Below, piece after piece: positions 5,938 to 6,107 of a stretch of DNA of 6,107 nucleotides (positions within the stretch are counted from its first letter, which is position 1; each line of letters opens with the position of its first letter). The translations under genes and the position numbers were made by a program. This DNA comes from Desulfovibrio sp. (GTDB lineage: Bacteria > Desulfobacterota > Desulfovibrionia > Desulfovibrionales > Desulfovibrionaceae), in assembly GCA_022837365.1 (NCBI GenBank), contig JALHHV010000091.1, forward strand, positions 1 through 6,107. The letters are read 5' to 3'. The notes below the pieces were generated by a model. The model made no database searches. It had not been told where the DNA came from and was given only the letters and a program-made list of their open reading frames with translations.

Positions 5938-6107
5938 ATGAAACCGGAAGAATTCGCCCACAAGTTCATGCAGACCGCCACCGCCATGGGCTGCGCCATG
6001 AGCCCCTCGGGCAACGTCGTTTGCCCCGGCGGCAAGAACATTTCGGCAGGCAAGGCCGCCGCCGTGTACAAGCGCTACGGCGACGGCGCGGCCAAGGTGC
6101 CCTCGGC
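5938..6107 (+). CDS. N-terminal part of an unrecognised protein (runs off window)
   Basis: The first 56 codons of a plus-strand gene are present; the 3' end lies outside the window. The product begins MKPEEFAHKFMQTATAMG, a probably amphipathic helix, followed by CAMSPSGNVVCPGGKNI (Cys19 and Cys29, separated by nine residues) and a Lys/Ala-rich stretch ending in AAAVYKRYGDGAAKVPS. There is no signal peptide or membrane segment in this part. The codons are strongly GC-ending like the neighbouring genes, and the ATG has a good Shine-Dalgarno, so I regard it as real. I do not recognise the family. The two Cys flanking a Gly/Pro-rich turn could bind a metal or form a disulfide, but a single pair is not enough to claim a zinc site. 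Confidence 0.7.
   Translation, partial: MKPEEFAHKFMQTATAMGCAMSPSGNVVCPGGKNISAGKAAAVYKRYGDGAAKVPS

Noticed and set aside
5618..5941. 107-codon frame from the GTG at 5618, overlapping the next ATG as ATGA.
   Set aside because: Not called as a gene. After the first 25 or so codons it crosses the dyad, the C10 tract, a promoter and a hairpin, and its composition is shadow-like. The start itself is kept as a leader-peptide finding.
5661..6071. 136-codon minus-strand frame across the right edge.
   Set aside because: It is antisense to the plus-strand gene at 5938 and its hairpin-rich leader, with no coding-like composition or start signal.

Overview
The window is GC-rich, with strongly GC-ending codons, and carries chromosomal housekeeping genes. 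DnaK and GatC both look deltaproteobacterial. The combination with an LpoA-like lipoprotein and a small unrecognised protein suggests a Desulfovibrio-type sulfate reducer (Desulfovibrio/Nitratidesulfovibrio). This is recognition by eye, not a database result. GatC implies that the organism makes Gln-tRNA(Gln) and/or Asn-tRNA(Asn) by amidation.

Layout. Four complete genes lie on the minus strand, in transcription order from right to left: a 115-aa protein of unknown function (5371 to 5024), dnaK (4602 to 2689), a large lipoprotein with a periplasmic-binding-protein fold resembling the penicillin-binding-protein activator LpoA (about 2366 to 348), and gatC (323 to 36). The lipoprotein gene and gatC are 24 nt apart and probably cotranscribed, with gatA expected just left of the window. 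dnaK stands alone: grpE, hrcA and dnaJ are not beside it and no CIRCE operator is visible. It has a near-ideal ribosome binding site and two candidate promoters, one of them sigma32-like. At the right edge a plus-strand gene of unknown function begins at 5938 and runs out of the window, so it is divergent from the rest.

Intergenic regions. The 421-nt gap upstream of dnaK holds its promoter candidates and a perfect 11-bp hairpin that may end transcription of the small gene. The 322-nt gap after dnaK holds nested GC-rich inverted repeats and a weak promoter. The 566-nt divergent gap (5372-5937) is the most structured part: an imperfect 38/39-nt tandem repeat with an A/T core, a 15-bp bulged hairpin, a well-placed SD and GTG followed by Thr/Ile codons, a Fur-box-like hexamer array, a long dyad overlapping an alternative hairpin, a C10 tract, and a promoter whose predicted start coincides with a stem-loop.

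I see no mobile element, CRISPR array, tRNA, rRNA or obvious novel defence or metabolic system. The best targets for a second look are the divergent intergenic region and the two unrecognised proteins on either side of it.
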